From an uncultured Myxococcales bacterium (GTDB taxonomy: Bacteria; Myxococcota_A; Polyangia; Polyangiales; Polyangiaceae): a stretch of 64,000 nt of DNA. The stretch spans positions 40,180 to 104,179 of the forward strand of contig CALFEQ010000136.1 of NCBI GenBank assembly GCA_937949945.1, written 5' to 3'. This document shows, one piece after another, positions 36,731-44,751 of this stretch (position 1 is the first letter of the stretch; the number at the start of each line of letters is the position of its first letter). Both the position numbers and the translations under genes were made by a program. Under the pieces are notes generated by a model that saw only the letters and a list, made by a program, of their open reading frames with translations, ran no database searches and was not told the origin of the DNA.

Positions 36731-37483
36731 ATGGCGTACCGCACCTTCGCGGTCGGTGACATTCACGGCGACCTCGCGGCGCTCGAGAAGGCTCTCTCGA
36801 AGCTTCCGAAGCTCGACGACAAGGACACGATGGTCCTCATGGGGGACTACGTCGACCGCGGGCCGGACAGCGCGAAGGTCGTCGACTTCATCCGTCACGA
36901 GCTCCCGCGGCGCGTGCCTGGCAAGCTCGTCTGCCTCCGCGGCAACCACGAGGACGGTTGGCTGCGCGTCGCCTCCGGCGGCTGGCCGGAGTTCGTCATC
37001 CCCCTCGCGAACGGCTGCCTCGCCACGCTCCGATCGTTTCGCAACCAGCCGTACGACAGCGGGGCCGTTCCCACGCGCGAGGAGCTGCTCGCCATGCAGC
37101 ACGGCGAGTTCTTCCCGGACGAGATCGTCGACTGGATGAACGCCCTGCCCTACTTCTACGAGGACGACCACGCGATCTACGTGCACGCAGGCCTCGTCGA
37201 GAAGGACGGCAGGTGGCTGCACCCCTCCGAGACGGACCCGCCGGCGCAGCTCCTCTGGGTGCGCACGATGCGCTTCTTCCAGGGCTATCGCGGCAAGCGC
37301 GTCGTCTGTGGGCACACGGCGACGGAGAACCTGCCTCCCGAGCTCTCGAGCTTCACGCCCGAAGACCCGCTCGACATGTGGGTCGGCGAGAACGTCATCG
37401 TGATCGACACGGGCTGCGGCAAAGGCGGCTTCCTCACCATCCTCGAGCTGCCCGCGCTGAAGACGTACGAGTCTCGCGATTGA
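36731..37483 (+). CDS. PPP-family Ser/Thr protein phosphatase
   Basis: The 250-residue protein starts at the ATG at 36731. It has the metallophosphatase signature motifs GDIHGD (9-14), GDYVDRGPDS (about 38-47), GNHED, and the two later histidines in YVHAGL and VCGHT. It probably binds two metals (Mn/Fe) and removes phosphate from Ser/Thr, the opposite activity to the kinase near 11 kb. Bis(5'-nucleosyl)-tetraphosphatase activity is an alternative for this family. The next gene, a transporter, follows after 49 bp. Confidence 0.92.
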   Translation: MAYRTFAVGDIHGDLAALEKALSKLPKLDDKDTMVLMGDYVDRGPDSAKVVDFIRHELPRRVPGKLVCLRGNHEDGWLRVASGGWPEFVIPLANGCLATLRSFRNQPYDSGAVPTREELLAMQHGEFFPDEIVDWMNALPYFYEDDHAIYVHAGLVEKDGRWLHPSETDPPAQLLWVRTMRFFQGYRGKRVVCGHTATENLPPELSSFTPEDPLDMWVGENVIVIDTGCGKGGFLTILELPALKTYESRD

Positions 37484-37532
37484 CGATGCTCGCCGTCCGT
37501 GCCTGCATCGTCACCGAGAGGCGAGAGCGTCG

Positions 37533-38825
37533 ATGAGCAAGCAGACCCGAGGATCCCTCGAGGAGGTCGAGGAGGCCGGCTACCGCGAGAGCGCGAAGCG
37601 CGCCGTACCCGAGAAGTTCCCGCCGACGTTCTACTACGCGAACGCCATCGAGCTCTTCGAGCGGATGGCGCACTACGGCTTCTACATCGGCCTCGCCCTC
37701 TACTTGAGCAGCGTGGTGGGGATGAGCGACGTCGAGGTCGGCTTCACGCTCGGCAACTTCCGCCTCGTGGGCTCGCTCGCGCCGATCCCGTGCGGCGCCC
37801 TCGCCGATCGCATCACGTTCAAGCGGTCGCTGATGATCGCGTTCATGGGGTACGCGACCGCGTACGCCACGATCCTCTTCTTCCCGAAGAAGGCCTTCGT
37901 CGTCGCCGCGCTGATGATCGCCGCCGTCTCGGGCGGGTTCATGAAGCCCGTCATCATGGGCACCGTCGTCCGGACGAGCCCTCCCGGGCGTCAGACCGAC
38001 GGGTTCGCCGTCTTCTACCGGATGATCAACGCGGGGAGCGTCGTCGGAAAGACGATCGCGTACTTCGTCCGGTGGCTCGCGGGCATCCGGTGGGTCGCGA
38101 CGACGTCCGTCATCGCGAGCGTGGCCTCGCTCGGTATCGCGACGTTCCTCTACGAGGAGCCGAAGGACACGGTGCAGAAGGAGAAGGGGCCCGCGTTCCG
38201 AGAGCTGCTCCGCGGGTACGGCAGCGCGCTCAAGGACCTCCGCTTCACCGCGTTCCTCGTCATCTTCTCGGGCTACTACTTCATGATCGAGCAGTTCTAC
38301 ATGACGTTCCCGCAGTACATGACGCGGCACATCGACGAGAACGCTCCGCTCGAGATCATCACGCTGATCAACCCCGCCACGATCGCGATCGGCCAGGGCG
38401 TGGTCACCCGCTTCATGAAGCGCTTCCAACCGGTCACGACGATGATCCTCGGCGTCCTCATCGCCTCGCTCTCGATGGGCGTCATGGGCCTCGTGCCGAG
38501 CATCGCCGGCGCGTGCCTCTCCGGCGCGATCTTCGCCGTCGCCGAGATGACGTTCAGCCCGCGCTTCTACGACTTCATCGGCAGCTTCGCGCCGAAGGGA
38601 AAGGCGGGCATGTACATGGGCCTCGCGTTCGTGCCGAGCGCGATCGGCGCTTGGGTCGGCGGCCAGGTCTCGGGAGCGCTCATCAACGAGTACCTTCCGA
38701 AGGATGGCCCGCGGAACCCGCTCCTCATCTGGTCGATCTACGCCGGCCTCGGCCTCGTCTGCGCGGCCGCGATGCTCGTGTACCGCCAGGTGACGTCGCG
38801 CTCGCTCGTCACGAAGGCGGACTGA
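37533..38825 (+). CDS. POT/MFS-type transporter
   Basis: The 430-residue protein has about 12 predicted membrane helices. Residues near 36-45 read ELFERMAHYG, matching the ExxERFxYYG motif of proton-dependent oligopeptide (POT/PTR2) transporters, though the arginine of the motif is followed by Met, not Phe. A tight GAGAGG ribosome site precedes the ATG. Likely substrates are di- or tripeptides, with general MFS function as the alternative. A hairpin and a GC-rich bidirectional terminator follow. Confidence 0.9.
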   Translation: MSKQTRGSLEEVEEAGYRESAKRAVPEKFPPTFYYANAIELFERMAHYGFYIGLALYLSSVVGMSDVEVGFTLGNFRLVGSLAPIPCGALADRITFKRSLMIAFMGYATAYATILFFPKKAFVVAALMIAAVSGGFMKPVIMGTVVRTSPPGRQTDGFAVFYRMINAGSVVGKTIAYFVRWLAGIRWVATTSVIASVASLGIATFLYEEPKDTVQKEKGPAFRELLRGYGSALKDLRFTAFLVIFSGYYFMIEQFYMTFPQYMTRHIDENAPLEIITLINPATIAIGQGVVTRFMKRFQPVTTMILGVLIASLSMGVMGLVPSIAGACLSGAIFAVAEMTFSPRFYDFIGSFAPKGKAGMYMGLAFVPSAIGAWVGGQVSGALINEYLPKDGPRNPLLIWSIYAGLGLVCAAAMLVYRQVTSRSLVTKAD

Positions 38826-38836
38826 TTCGCTGCGAC

Positions 38837-38857
38837 CTCGTCCCTTCCAGGGACGAG
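38837..38857 (+). terminator. Terminator hairpin after the POT/MFS gene
   Basis: CTCGTCCC, loop TTCCA and GGGACGAG form a perfect 8-bp stem 11 bases after the stop at 38825. No T run follows. Confidence 0.5.
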
Positions 38858-38932
38858 CCGTCGATGGTCCTACGGCGTGCCCGGGGGCCCACGCGCGTGC
38901 CGCGACCGCGTCCGTGAATCCCCAAATGCGAA

Positions 38933-38967
38933 AGCGCCGCGCTTGCATCGTGTGCAGGCGCGGCGCT
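38933..38967. terminator. GC-rich bidirectional terminator between convergent genes
   Basis: AGCGCCGCGC-x-TGCA and its complement form a 15-bp stem with one mismatch around a short loop, preceded by an AAA tract. It lies 30 bases before the stop of the reverse-strand lipoprotein gene. The core arm GCGCCGCGC recurs at 59114 in another convergent gap. Confidence 0.65.
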
Positions 38968-38996
38968 CGTGGACGCTGCGAGAGCGTCGACGACGA

Positions 38997-40406
38997 CTAC
39001 TTCGGCGGCTGCGGGACCTCGCGGTCGTCGGTGACGCAGGCCGACAGGTCGAAGAAGAGGAACTCGAGCGCCTTCTGCTGGCTGTTCAGCGCGCCGGGGC
39101 CGACCTGGCAAGCGCTGATCGACGACGGCCCCGCCTGATCCGTGATGTGCAGGTCCGTGTAGACGGCGCGGCCGCACTGGTTCTCCGGCGGCGCGGCGAT
39201 CGGCGTGTTGAACGTGAAGTAGTTGGTCGGGCTGGCGCTCGGATCGCCGTGCTTCTGGATCCAGCTCAGGCCGGGCTCGTTGAGCGTCTTGACCGAGTTA
39301 CGCACGGCCTTGAGCGGCACCTTCCCGAGCGTCGACGACGCGTGCGTCGCCACGAGCCACTCGGCCATCTTCTCGCCCTTCGGGAACGGGCTGCCGTCCG
39401 GGAGCGTCATGTTGACGTCGAAGTCACCGGAGCCGGAGCCGCTGCCGAAGCCCTCGAACGTGGCGATGTTCTGGAACTCCGGCTCGGGCGAGTTCTGGAA
39501 CCAGACGTAGTGGTAGTGGGTCGCGAAGACCTTGCCGCCCGCGTTGAGGTACTCGTAGAGCGCGGCGCGCGCGCCGGGCGTGGTGCCGCCCTTGTTCGAC
39601 AGGGTCTCCGTTCCCTCGCACGAGAGGAGAAGGAGGTCGTACTTGCGGAGCTGCTCGATGTCGTTCCAGAAGCTCTCCGCGTCCGCGCCCATCTTGCCGT
39701 TGTAGCCCTTGAAGAGGTGCACGTGGCCCTCGGGGCTGTGGCCGTTGACGAACTCGGACTCGTCGATGCCGACGCCGCGGAGGAGGCACTCGAGGGCGTC
39801 CGCGCCGCCCGTCGCGACGGCGATCTGGGGCATGTTGCCCTCCTTGCCGTTCCGCGGCAGACGGAGCTCGCGATCGGGGACCTCGTTCTCCTCGCAAGCC
39901 TTCGTGATGTCGACCTTGACGAGGCGGCGCCACTTGCCGACCTGGATGACGATCGGAACGTCGCTCTCGACGGGCACGTCCTCGAGGACGAACTCGCCCT
40001 TGCCGTCCGTGAGCGCGCTGCGGAGCGGGTTGACGACGACGCTCGCGCACGTCTCGCAGCTGATGCCGTCCTCCTTCAGCGAATCCTTGATCGGAGGAAG
40101 CTCCTCGGGGTTCGTCCCGCCCGGGATGTAGACCATGACGTTGTAGAGCGGGTTCGCTCCGGCGGGGTCGTAGACCTTTCCGCGCAGCGTCGTCTTCTGC
40201 CCGTCACCGCACTCGACGATCTTGCACTCGAGACCTTCGCAGGGGACCAGGCCCGGCGTGAAGCCCTGGCTGGCTTCGAAGCCTGCATCGGCCGCCTCTC
40301 GTTCGGCAGCGTCGAAACCGCTACGACGCGTCGCCGTGGTGCACGCGACCGCGAGACCAGCCGTGAGGAGAACGAGCGGGCCGAGGACGAGGACGCCTTT
40401 GCGCAT
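38997..40406 (-). CDS. Lipoprotein with carboxypeptidase-like and ThuA-like regions
   Basis: The 469-residue protein starts at the ATG at 40406, with AAGGAGA eight bases upstream. A lipobox ends in AGLAVAC. Residues about 70-165 form a beta-sandwich like the carboxypeptidase regulatory domain (TLRGKVYDPAGANPLYNVMV). Residues about 185-330 resemble a glutamine-amidotransferase/ThuA fold (YDLLLLSCEGTE, GGKVFATHYHY). The remainder is beta-rich. It has many paired cysteines (CETCAS), which suits an oxidising periplasm or surface. Function is unknown; such proteins are frequent in Polyangiales. Confidence 0.88.
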   Translation of the reverse strand: MRKGVLVLGPLVLLTAGLAVACTTATRRSGFDAAEREAADAGFEASQGFTPGLVPCEGLECKIVECGDGQKTTLRGKVYDPAGANPLYNVMVYIPGGTNPEELPPIKDSLKEDGISCETCASVVVNPLRSALTDGKGEFVLEDVPVESDVPIVIQVGKWRRLVKVDITKACEENEVPDRELRLPRNGKEGNMPQIAVATGGADALECLLRGVGIDESEFVNGHSPEGHVHLFKGYNGKMGADAESFWNDIEQLRKYDLLLLSCEGTETLSNKGGTTPGARAALYEYLNAGGKVFATHYHYVWFQNSPEPEFQNIATFEGFGSGSGSGDFDVNMTLPDGSPFPKGEKMAEWLVATHASSTLGKVPLKAVRNSVKTLNEPGLSWIQKHGDPSASPTNYFTFNTPIAAPPENQCGRAVYTDLHITDQAGPSSISACQVGPGALNSQQKALEFLFFDLSACVTDDREVPQPPK

Positions 40407-40706
40407 GAACGAGGTCTCCTTGACGAGGGGTCGTGCGATGTCGCCGTCGACTGAGGCTTACCTACATCGCCCGACGGGCGGGTGTAATGACCTCGACCGG
40501 AACTACCCGCAAGATTTTTCTAGGTCTCAGATACGCATCACGGCCGCCCTCGGCGCTGATGCTCGGCGGCATCGACGCGGCCGACGAAGCGGAGAAAGTG
40601 GCGGAAAATCCACGACCATTCGCCTGACCGGGACCGTGGAAGGCCTCCACGCCCGGGCGGGAGGCACGGGAATTTCTGAAATGCTGGGGACTGCTACGGT
40701 TCCATC
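40407..40706. other. 300-bp intergenic region with an AT-rich patch
   Basis: This divergent region separates a lipoprotein and an esterase gene. It has a local AT-rich patch (AAGATTTTTCTAG near 40510) and GC-rich inverted words (GCCCGACGGGC near 40472). I could not make out a convincing promoter pair or RNA gene. Confidence 0.4.
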
Positions 40707-41657
40707 GTGTCCTCCACGATGACCGGCCGCTCTCGCACGCCGCCACGCGTCATCCATCGTCGCCAGCTCCTCTGCGCGACGGCAGCCGCCCTCTTCGCGC
40801 GCCGCGCCCACGCCGGGCCGGCGTCGAACGCCTACGACCCGGACGAGGACCTGCGGAACCTGAAGCTCCTCGATCTTCGTGAGTCCGGTCGCCGCTTCGT
40901 GCTCGTCACGCCGCGCTTCCAGAACCCGGACGAGACGCTTCCTCTCGCGGTCTTCCTCCACGGGCTCGGAGAGACCACCGACGAGCGCCTCGGCGCATAC
41001 GCGTGGGTCGAGAAGTACGGCCTCGGGTCGGCGTGGCATCGACTCAAGCGCGCTCCCATCACGCGCACGAGCAAGCGCGGCGAGTGGACGGACGCGCGGC
41101 TCGCGGAGGTCAACGCCGAGCTCGCCGCGCGTCCGTTCCGCGGGTTCGCGATGGCGTGTCCCTTCATGCCCAAGCCCTCCGGCGCCGCGAGCCTCGACGC
41201 GTACGCGCGGTGGATCGTGGAGGCGCTCTTGCCGCGCTGCCGGAAGGAGGCACGCGTGTTCTCGGATCCCGCGAGGACGTACCTGTGCGGAGTCTCGCTC
41301 GGCGGCTACGTCTCTCTCGAGGTGCTCGTGCGCCACCCGAAGGCGTTCGGCGCGTGGGCGGGGCTCCAGACCGCAATCGGAACGTTCGCGGCGAACAAGT
41401 ACGCGGACAAGATCGCCAAGAGCGCGCCGAAGCCGATGCTCCTCCTCACGAGCACGCTCGATCACTGGCGCAGCTCGAGCGAGGCGCTCGCCGCCGCGCT
41501 CGAAGCCCGGAAGGTGCCGCACACGCTCCGCATCATTCCCGGCCCGCACGATCAGCCGTGGCTGCGAGAAGCCGGAACGATCGAAGCTCTCCACTGGCTC
41601 GATCGCGTCCAGCCGCCCGACGACGACGCGAACGCATCACCCACGCCGCCGCGCTGA
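40707..41657 (+). CDS. Exported alpha/beta hydrolase (esterase)
   Basis: The 316-residue protein starts at a GTG at 40707, or at an ATG at 40719. A Tat-type signal begins with HRRQLLCATAAALF, followed by ARRAHAGP. The hydrolase domain has the nucleophile elbow GVSLGGY (near 196), an oxyanion segment FLHGLGE and the catalytic His in GPHDQPWL. It is thus a serine esterase or phospholipase/carboxylesterase-like enzyme, exported folded. Substrate unknown. A structured region follows the stop. Confidence 0.88.
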   Translation: MSSTMTGRSRTPPRVIHRRQLLCATAAALFARRAHAGPASNAYDPDEDLRNLKLLDLRESGRRFVLVTPRFQNPDETLPLAVFLHGLGETTDERLGAYAWVEKYGLGSAWHRLKRAPITRTSKRGEWTDARLAEVNAELAARPFRGFAMACPFMPKPSGAASLDAYARWIVEALLPRCRKEARVFSDPARTYLCGVSLGGYVSLEVLVRHPKAFGAWAGLQTAIGTFAANKYADKIAKSAPKPMLLLTSTLDHWRSSSEALAAALEARKVPHTLRIIPGPHDQPWLREAGTIEALHWLDRVQPPDDDANASPTPPR

Positions 41658-41665
41658 AAAGTCGC

Positions 41666-41705
41666 ACGGGGTTCGTCTCCCGCGCTGCGTCGCGGAAAAA
41701 CCCGT
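41666..41705 (+). terminator. Two-part hairpin after the esterase gene
   Basis: ACGGGGTT (41666-41673) and AAACCCGT (41698-41705) pair with one mismatch around an inner stem CCGCG/CGCGG with loop CTGCGT. It lies nine bases after the stop. A terminator is plausible. Confidence 0.4.
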
Positions 41706-41796
41706 CGGACGCCCGTCCGCTAGGGCAGAGGAAACGGCGCCGCAGCGCGTGTTCTCCTTTGTGCTCGACTCGTGGTCGGCGTTAGGGTCCGCGCCC

Positions 41797-42267
41797 GTGA
41801 AAGCGCGCACGCCGAAAGGCTCGATGCACCACGGGGTAGGTCAGCCGAAAGGCTCGATGGAGGACGATTCCATGAACGCCATGCCGATGAGCGGCTCGAT
41901 GATGGGCATGCCGATGAACAACATGCCGATGAGCAACATGCCGATGATGGGCGGCATGATGCCGATGGGCTCGATGCCGATGATGCAAGGCATGCCGATG
42001 ATGGGCGGCATGCCGATGATGATGGGCGGCATGCCGATGGCCATGATGCCGATGATGATGGCCGGCATGATGCCCATGACTTGCAAGATGTCCTGCGAGA
42101 TGACGAAGGACGGCATGATGATGAAGATGATGCCGACCGATTCGTCGATGATGGCGCGCATGAAGGAGCGCTGCGAGGCCATGAGCTCGATGATGGCCAT
42201 GGGCGCGCCGATGATGATCTCGTGCGGCGGCATGCCGATGATGATGTGCATGCCGATGACGAAGTAG
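41797..42267 (+). CDS. Methionine-rich low-complexity protein
   Basis: From the GTG at 41797 the product has 156 residues. From residue 10 on (147 residues) 59 are Met (about 40 percent), in MPM, MPMM and GGMPMM runs, with five Cys in the last third (MTCKMSCEM, KERCEA, ISCGG, MMCM). No signal peptide is visible. Runs of Met with Cys recall Cu(I)-binding tracts in CopA, CusF or Ctr proteins, but Met here is far denser. The frame has G/C at nearly every third position and is followed by a good terminator (42290). The reverse strand is also open, giving Ile/Gly-rich text, so direction needs proof. An ATG at 41824 is an alternative start. Confidence 0.65.
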   Translation: MKARTPKGSMHHGVGQPKGSMEDDSMNAMPMSGSMMGMPMNNMPMSNMPMMGGMMPMGSMPMMQGMPMMGGMPMMMGGMPMAMMPMMMAGMMPMTCKMSCEMTKDGMMMKMMPTDSSMMARMKERCEAMSSMMAMGAPMMISCGGMPMMMCMPMTK

Positions 42268-42289
42268 CCGGCGCCGATCGCCGCGTTCG

Positions 42290-42322
42290 CGAGCCCGCGG
42301 AGCACGACGCGCCGCGGGCTCG
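42290..42322 (+). terminator. Intrinsic terminator after the methionine-rich gene
   Basis: CGAGCCCGCGG, an 11-base loop and CCGCGGGCTCG form a perfect 11-bp stem followed by TTCCATTT. It lies 22 bases after the stop at 42267 and supports forward transcription of the Met-rich gene. Confidence 0.7.
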
Positions 42323-42461
42323 TTCCATTTCGGGGCCCGTGTCCCGACGACGGTGAGCCCGTTCGAAGAACTTTCCGCGGAGCCTCGAAACGGCGGCTCG
42401 TCGCGGCCGCTCGGGAACTTCTCGACGTCGGCGCGGTCGACTCTCGGGCGGAGGGTTCCGG

Positions 42462-42758
42462 ATGGCAGGCATCGACGTCGCCTCCGGCAAGGGCAAGCGA
42501 AGGTTCGACTCGGAGGTCAACATGGTCCCGATGATCGACCTGTTGATGGTCACGATCTCCCTCCTCCTGATCGCCGGCACGCATCGGGACGCGGCGGGTC
42601 GCAAGTTCGATCACGCGGTCGTCCACGCGGCGAACGAGACGTCGTACGCGGAGCTGATCGCGGTGATGGACGCCGTCTCCACCCCGAAGCGCCGCTACGT
42701 GGCCGGCGGGAAGGTCCTCGAGACGAGCGCGTTCTTCGTGTCGCTCGCGGCGGACTGA
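42462..42758 (+). CDS. Short ExbD/TolR-like protein
   Basis: The 98-residue protein starts at the ATG at 42462. An ExbD/TolR start is visible: an N-terminal charged stretch, then SEVNMVPMIDLLMVTISLLL (residues 17-36), which contains the functional Asp of the membrane helix. The periplasmic part resembles ExbD (YAELIAVMDAVSTPKR) but is much shorter than the usual 130-150 residues; the middle of the domain is absent. No ExbB or TonB gene is adjacent. It could be an orphan proton-channel subunit or a decayed copy. Confidence 0.8.
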   Translation: MAGIDVASGKGKRRFDSEVNMVPMIDLLMVTISLLLIAGTHRDAAGRKFDHAVVHAANETSYAELIAVMDAVSTPKRRYVAGGKVLETSAFFVSLAAD

Positions 42759-42803
42759 GCGAAGGGGCCGGTGGCGGACCCGAGCGCCAGCGCCACCTCG
42801 CGA

Positions 42804-43370
42804 CTACTCCTCCGCCGGCGTCTCGGCGATCGGCTCGACGGCCTCTTCGCCCAGCTCGCGCGTCATCTCGAGCATCGTCGTCCGGAAGCCGAGCCGCTTG
42901 AAGAGACGTTGTGCGACCACGTTCTGCGTCGCCGTCAGAAGGACGATCCTCGGCGCTCCCCGCGCCTCCGCGCGACGGAACGTCTCGCGCAAGAGCGTCT
43001 CGCCGACTCCACGCCGGCGCGCACGCTCCTCGACGTAGATGTCGTGGAGCTTGACGCACGCCTCGAGCAGCTCGTTGTAGCTGCGCGGCTCGTGCCGTGC
43101 GTAGACGTAGCCGCAGACGCCCTCGTCGTCCTCCGCGACGAGCAAGATGACGTCCTCGTTGTCGAGCTGCGTGGAGAAGTAGCGCGCGTACCCGCCCTCG
43201 GGATCGGGCGGCAGCATGAAGCGCTTCGGATCGAACGCGTAGTGCAACCTCACGAGCTTGCCGGCGAGCACGCCGACCTGAGGAAGGTCCGCGGCCGCCA
43301 TCGATCGAATGCGTATGCCCGCCACGATCTCGACCTTAGCCGCCCACGCCTCCGCTGTCTCGTGTGCCAA
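42804..43370 (-). CDS. GNAT-family N-acetyltransferase
   Basis: The 188-residue protein starts at the ATG at 43370. It has GNAT features: IRIRSMAAADLPQV at the start of the domain, LHDIYVEERARRRGVGETL as the acetyl-CoA loop (about 105-123), and GAPRIVLLTATQNVVAQRLF. The substrate is unknown. It is divergent from the Fpg/Nei glycosylase gene (127-bp gap) and convergent with the ExbD-like gene. Confidence 0.9.
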   Translation of the reverse strand: MAHETAEAWAAKVEIVAGIRIRSMAAADLPQVGVLAGKLVRLHYAFDPKRFMLPPDPEGGYARYFSTQLDNEDVILLVAEDDEGVCGYVYARHEPRSYNELLEACVKLHDIYVEERARRRGVGETLLRETFRRAEARGAPRIVLLTATQNVVAQRLFKRLGFRTTMLEMTRELGEEAVEPIAETPAEE

Positions 43371-43497
43371 TTCGCTTCTCGCGAGCCCGACCGCCGCGCG
43401 GCGATCGAGTCGCTCGGAAGGCGCACCTGCGATCGACGGCGAGACGCCGTCGAGCTCGGCGCGGCAGCGGACGACAGCGCGGTGGTAGAGTGGGCCG

Positions 43498-44580
43498 ATG
43501 CCGGAGCTCCCCGACGTCGAGGTCTACGTCGAGCATGTCGCAGCACGCACGGTCGGGCATGCACTCGAACGCGTGCGCCTGGCGAGCCCCTTCGTGCTGC
43601 GGACGGCCTCCCCGCCCCTCTCCGCCGCGCACGGCCGCTCCGTCACCGGCGTGAAGCGGCTCGGCAAGCGCATCGTGATCACGCTCGGCCCCGGCGGCGA
43701 TTCGCTCCATCTCGTCATCCACCTCATGATCGCGGGCCGCTTCCGATGGAAGGGCGCGGGCGCGCCCATCCCGGGCAAGGTCGGGCTCGCCGCCTTCGAC
43801 TTCGCCCCTGCCGTCGGGACGCCCCACCCCGAGGGCGGCTCGCTCCTGCTCACGGAAGCGAGCTCCAAGAAACGCGCGAGCATCCACCTCGTCGACGACG
43901 CCGGCCTCGCCGCGCTCGACCCCGGCGGGCTCGAGGTCCTCGGCTCGAGCGTCGAGGACTTCGCCGCGCGACTACGGAGCGAGAACCACACGCTCAAGCG
44001 AGCGCTCACCGATCCTCGTCTCTTCAGCGGCATCGGCAACGCGTACTCGGACGAGATCCTCTTTTTCGCACGGATGTCGCCGGTGAAGCTCACGTCGCGC
44101 CTCGACGACGAGGAGATCGCGCGGCTCCACGCGTCGATCCACACCGTCCTCGAGGAGTGGACCGATCGCCTGCGGCGCGAGGCCGGCGATTTCCCCGAGA
44201 AGGTCACCGCCTTCCGCCCGGAGATGGCCGTGCACGGCAAGTTCGGCAAGCCGTGCCCTCGATGCGGCACTCCCATCCAGCGGATCCGATACGCCGACAA
44301 CGAGTCGAACTATTGCGCGAAGTGCCAGACCGACGGGAAGCTCCTCGCCGATCGCTCGCTCTCGCGGCTCATGCGCGGCGACTGGCCGAAGACGCTCGAA
44401 GAGCTCGAGGCGAAGAAGGAACGCGGACGGGCCGCGGCCGCGCCTCGTCCGGGGAGCTTCGCGGCGAGGGCCGCGTCGTTCATTCCGTCGCGACCGCCGG
44501 CGCTCGAGAGCGCCGAAGCGACGCCTCCCGCACCGCCGCAGCGGACGCGGTCGAAGCGCGCGGCCAGAGCGTCGAAGTGA
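43498..44580 (+). CDS. Formamidopyrimidine/endonuclease VIII-type DNA glycosylase
   Basis: The 360-residue protein begins MPELPDVEVY, in which Pro2 is the catalytic nucleophile and Glu3 the general acid of the Fpg/Nei family. The H2TH region and the zinc finger CPRCG...YCAKC (near 258-279) are present. It excises oxidised bases (8-oxoguanine or oxidised pyrimidines) and nicks the abasic site. An extra tail of about 60 residues, rich in Ala/Lys/Arg/Pro, follows the zinc finger; a fused basic tail may aid DNA binding. MutM or Nei cannot be decided by eye. Confidence 0.93.
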   Translation: MPELPDVEVYVEHVAARTVGHALERVRLASPFVLRTASPPLSAAHGRSVTGVKRLGKRIVITLGPGGDSLHLVIHLMIAGRFRWKGAGAPIPGKVGLAAFDFAPAVGTPHPEGGSLLLTEASSKKRASIHLVDDAGLAALDPGGLEVLGSSVEDFAARLRSENHTLKRALTDPRLFSGIGNAYSDEILFFARMSPVKLTSRLDDEEIARLHASIHTVLEEWTDRLRREAGDFPEKVTAFRPEMAVHGKFGKPCPRCGTPIQRIRYADNESNYCAKCQTDGKLLADRSLSRLMRGDWPKTLEELEAKKERGRAAAAPRPGSFAARAASFIPSRPPALESAEATPPAPPQRTRSKRAARASK

Positions 44581-44590
44581 GGGTCGTCGG

Positions 44591-44604
44591 TCCTCGGTCC
44601 TCGG
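44591..44604 (+). repeat. Two-copy heptamer array (TCCTCGG)
   Basis: TCCTCGG occurs twice in tandem just after the glycosylase stop. It belongs to the same heptamer family in the CGGTCCT phase. No inverted partner is visible in the gap. Confidence 0.65.
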
Positions 44605-44663
44605 CGAGAAAGGCGTCGGGGCTCGTCGGTGCCATCTCGAGCGTCTGCCCCCGCCGTCGTGAC

Positions 44664-44731
44664 CTGCGAGGATTTTCGGGAACGGGAACGGGGGTGCGCC
44701 GAAGACGTGGGGTGAAGCGGAACGGGAACGG
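44664..44731 (+). repeat. Dispersed 32-bp repeat, copy B, plus a second hexamer tract
   Basis: 44664-44695 matches 36579-36610 at 30 of 32 positions. It is followed at 44718-44731 by CGGAACGGGAACGG. Both occupy the gap between the glycosylase gene and the convergent lipoprotein gene at 44752. Confidence 0.8.
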
Positions 44732-44751
44732 ATCTCCGAAACGGGGCCTGC

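Noticed and set aside
41841..42626. Reverse-strand Ile/Gly/Met-rich reading of the methionine-rich locus
   Set aside because: ATG-rich DNA reads as Ile/His-rich text on the other strand. The forward reading has Cys-containing, more complex C-terminal text and a terminator just after its stop. It is kept as a possibility in the feature entry.
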